Of a DNA stretch of 64,000 nt, positions 62,291 through 64,000 are shown in pieces. The position numbers were made by a program, and so were the translations under genes. The notes beneath the pieces were generated by a model, which saw only the letters and a list, made by a program, of their open reading frames with translations, had not been told where the DNA came from and ran no database searches. The stretch's first letter is position 1. Each line of letters starts with the position of its first letter. The stretch is from Brachypterus glaber (Eukaryota > Arthropoda > Insecta > Coleoptera > Kateretidae), in the NCBI GenBank assembly GCA_958510825.1, contig OY294044.1, positions 39,667,816 to 39,731,815 on the forward strand, read 5' to 3'.

Positions 62291-64000
62291 CTACTGCGAA
62301 GGCAGTGGACAAAGTTTGACCAAAGGTCGCTTCAAGGTGCCATGCGCCGTACGAACGGATGCTACTCTTGCCACCTTGTCAGTACCACGGTGGAACTCTA
62401 AAATTCTACCAAGCACCCACTTACTAGAAGGTAAGTTGTCCTCCTTTATAACTACTAAGGAACCCTCCAAAGGAGGATCTTCGGACTTATGCCACTTTTG
62501 GCGCTGTTGAAGCGTTTGCAGGTACTCAAGCCGCCAACGTTGCCAAATATGTTGCTGGAAACTTTGTATAAGTTGCCAACGGGAGAGACGACCGAGGGGG
62601 ACCGCGGTCAAATCCTCATCTGGAGGTGAGGAAACTGGCTCCATATTGAGGAAGTGATTGGGAGTAAGAGCGGTGAGGTCATTCGGGTCAGTGCTCATGG
62701 CCATTAATGGTCGGGAGTTGAGTACTGACTCGATTTGAGTCAAAAGAGTGGTGAATTCCTCAAAGGTAAGAGTTTGTTCACCAATAGTTCTAGCAATGTG
62801 GCCCTTCACGGACTTAATGGCCGCTTCCCAAAGGCCGCCCATGTGTGGCGCGGAAGGGGGGTTAAAGTGCCACGTAATTGCGAGGTGATCACACGCTCCT
62901 TTCATTAACTCCAAGAACTGTCGGTCGGCACCGACGAAGTTAGTACCACAGTCACTGTGGATATCCGTTACAGGTCCTCTACGGGAGGAAAACCTACGAA
63001 ATGCCCCGATAAAGGCATCCGTGCTGAGACTGGATACCAGCTCAATGTGGATAGCTTTCGTGGCAAAGTAAACAAATACACAAATATAAGCTTTATACAT
63101 TTTTGCTCCACGGTATCGCCCCATAGATACCTTGTATGGACCCCCCATGTCAACCCCACAGATAGTAAAGGCCTTAAACTGCGTTACTCTATGTTGGGGT
63201 AGGTTTCCCATTAGGGGGGTAAGTGGTTTAGGATTCACCCTAAAACATTTATAGCACCTGGAGAGACAGCGATTAATCGCTCGCTTTGCTCCCAGGATCC
63301 AAAACTGCTGACCTATAAGATAATGTAGTGTTTGGGTTCCGGGGTGCAAATGTTTCTTATGAAAGGAAAATATAATTAAATCAGTAAAAGCATGATCTCT
63401 TGGCAGAAGAATTGGAAACTTCGATTCAAAGGATAATTGAGAGTGCCTTAATCTGCCCCCGACGCGTATTATCCCCTTTTCATCCAGAAAGGGAGACAAC
63501 TTGCGGAGAGGTTTTTCACATAATTTGTTGCGATCTATAATTGTGATTTCCTTACTGAACACAGACTGTTGAACTGCTTTAGCTAACATAATGGTAGCAT
63601 TGTGTAGTTCTGTCTCTGTCAGCGCACCAAAGTGGGTGTTTTTCTTTCTACAAATATTAATGAAACGCAACAAATATGCCATAATTCCCTGAATTTTTCT
63701 CAAAGACGAAAACCGATTAAATAATTTCTCAACTATGCCCTTATCTTCAACTATCAAAAGCGAGAGTTTCGGCGGCTTAGCTGCCTCCAATTCTGCTTCT
63801 AAAACCGGTGAAGGAAAACTAGAAATAGGCCACTCACTCTGTGGTAAACTTAGCCAGGGAGGGCCTTTAAACCAAAGCGTATTTCCTAAAAATTCCAGTG
63901 GTAGTATACCACGACTAGCGACATCTGCCGGGTTATCGGCAGAACATACGTGTCCCCAACAGGCAGGTGCTAAAATTCCTGAAATATAGCTTGTCCTATT
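62291..64000 (-). CDS. pol: BEL/Pao retrotransposon Pol, C-terminal part
   Basis: Open from the right edge to TAA-type stop at 62291: 570 codons including stop, with the N-terminal Pol part outside the window. The first residues contain SADNPADVASRG, typical of the RNase H/Pao region. Then a zinc-binding integrase N-domain (FHKKHLHPG...CLSRCYKC), and the integrase core with D in CGVDMGGPY, D in SDCGTNF and E in LWEAAIKS. A C-terminal DUF5641-like domain runs from about SRWQLIQSFQQHIWQRW to LVKLCPLPSQ. All catalytic residues are present and no frame break is seen, so the element is young. The ATG at 63790 is internal. Confidence 0.93.
   Translation of the reverse strand, partial: NRTSYISGILAPACWGHVCSADNPADVASRGILPLEFLGNTLWFKGPPWLSLPQSEWPISSFPSPVLEAELEAAKPPKLSLLIVEDKGIVEKLFNRFSSLRKIQGIMAYLLRFINICRKKNTHFGALTETELHNATIMLAKAVQQSVFSKEITIIDRNKLCEKPLRKLSPFLDEKGIIRVGGRLRHSQLSFESKFPILLPRDHAFTDLIIFSFHKKHLHPGTQTLHYLIGQQFWILGAKRAINRCLSRCYKCFRVNPKPLTPLMGNLPQHRVTQFKAFTICGVDMGGPYKVSMGRYRGAKMYKAYICVFVYFATKAIHIELVSSLSTDAFIGAFRRFSSRRGPVTDIHSDCGTNFVGADRQFLELMKGACDHLAITWHFNPPSAPHMGGLWEAAIKSVKGHIARTIGEQTLTFEEFTTLLTQIESVLNSRPLMAMSTDPNDLTALTPNHFLNMEPVSSPPDEDLTAVPLGRLSRWQLIQSFQQHIWQRWRLEYLQTLQQRQKWHKSEDPPLEGSLVVIKEDNLPSSKWVLGRILEFHRGTDKVARVASVRTAHGTLKRPLVKLCPLPSQ

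Overview
The window is eukaryotic and almost certainly from an insect, perhaps a beetle or another species with a large repeat-rich genome. It has an AT-rich background, GT-AG introns, one conserved animal gene spread over 30 kb, and about a dozen transposon lineages typical of arthropods. No bacterial operons, CRISPR arrays or rRNA genes are visible. The exact species cannot be read from the sequence.

The one host gene I can support is an actin-related protein of the BAP53/BAF53 (ACTL6A, Drosophila Bap55) family on the + strand. It has four coding exons at 4993-5197, 9895-10511, 12694-12847 and 35049-35353. All junctions are in phase and join to a 426-residue protein. Intron 3 is 22.2 kb and is made mainly of mobile elements.

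Layout. 1-3796: a Ty3/gypsy retrotransposon on the minus strand with one long gag-pol frame that leaves the window on the left, plus its 5' LTR. 3797-4992: upstream sequence with a degenerate tandem repeat. Intron 1 (5198-9894): a dead CR1-like LINE flanked by 38-bp inverted repeats, then a short satellite-like array. Intron 2 (10512-12693): a 1-kb palindrome, a 226-bp tandem duplication and a nested pair of MITEs. Intron 3 (12848-35048): a Jockey-like LINE relic, satellite-like arrays, two long palindromes, and a CR1-like LINE (32.6 kb down to 23.2 kb) split by a 5,350-bp DNA transposon. That transposon has a degraded transposase and itself contains an inverted dimer of a Penelope-like element. 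A TTAA-flanked MITE ends 20 bp before exon 4.

Downstream of the gene: inverted repeats, satellite-like arrays and a 200-bp assembly gap (40787-40986). Then come an apparently intact two-ORF LINE (43021-47518), a nearly intact CR1/Jockey-type LINE (48027-51026), a 2.1-kb inverted-repeat element, a truncated LINE (54628-55340), and a 1.28-kb element whose ends are arrays of a GC-rich 10-mer (55563-56843). A 2.8-kb palindrome with tRNA-like promoter boxes in both arms follows (57259-60073), then small MITEs, and finally a BEL/Pao retrotransposon whose pol frame leaves the window on the right.

The genes do not form a pathway. One chromatin-remodelling subunit gene hosts successive waves of LTR, LINE, Penelope-like, cut-and-paste and foldback elements. 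The order of insertions can be read from the nesting: CR1-like LINE first, then the 5.35-kb DNA transposon, then the Penelope-like dimer.
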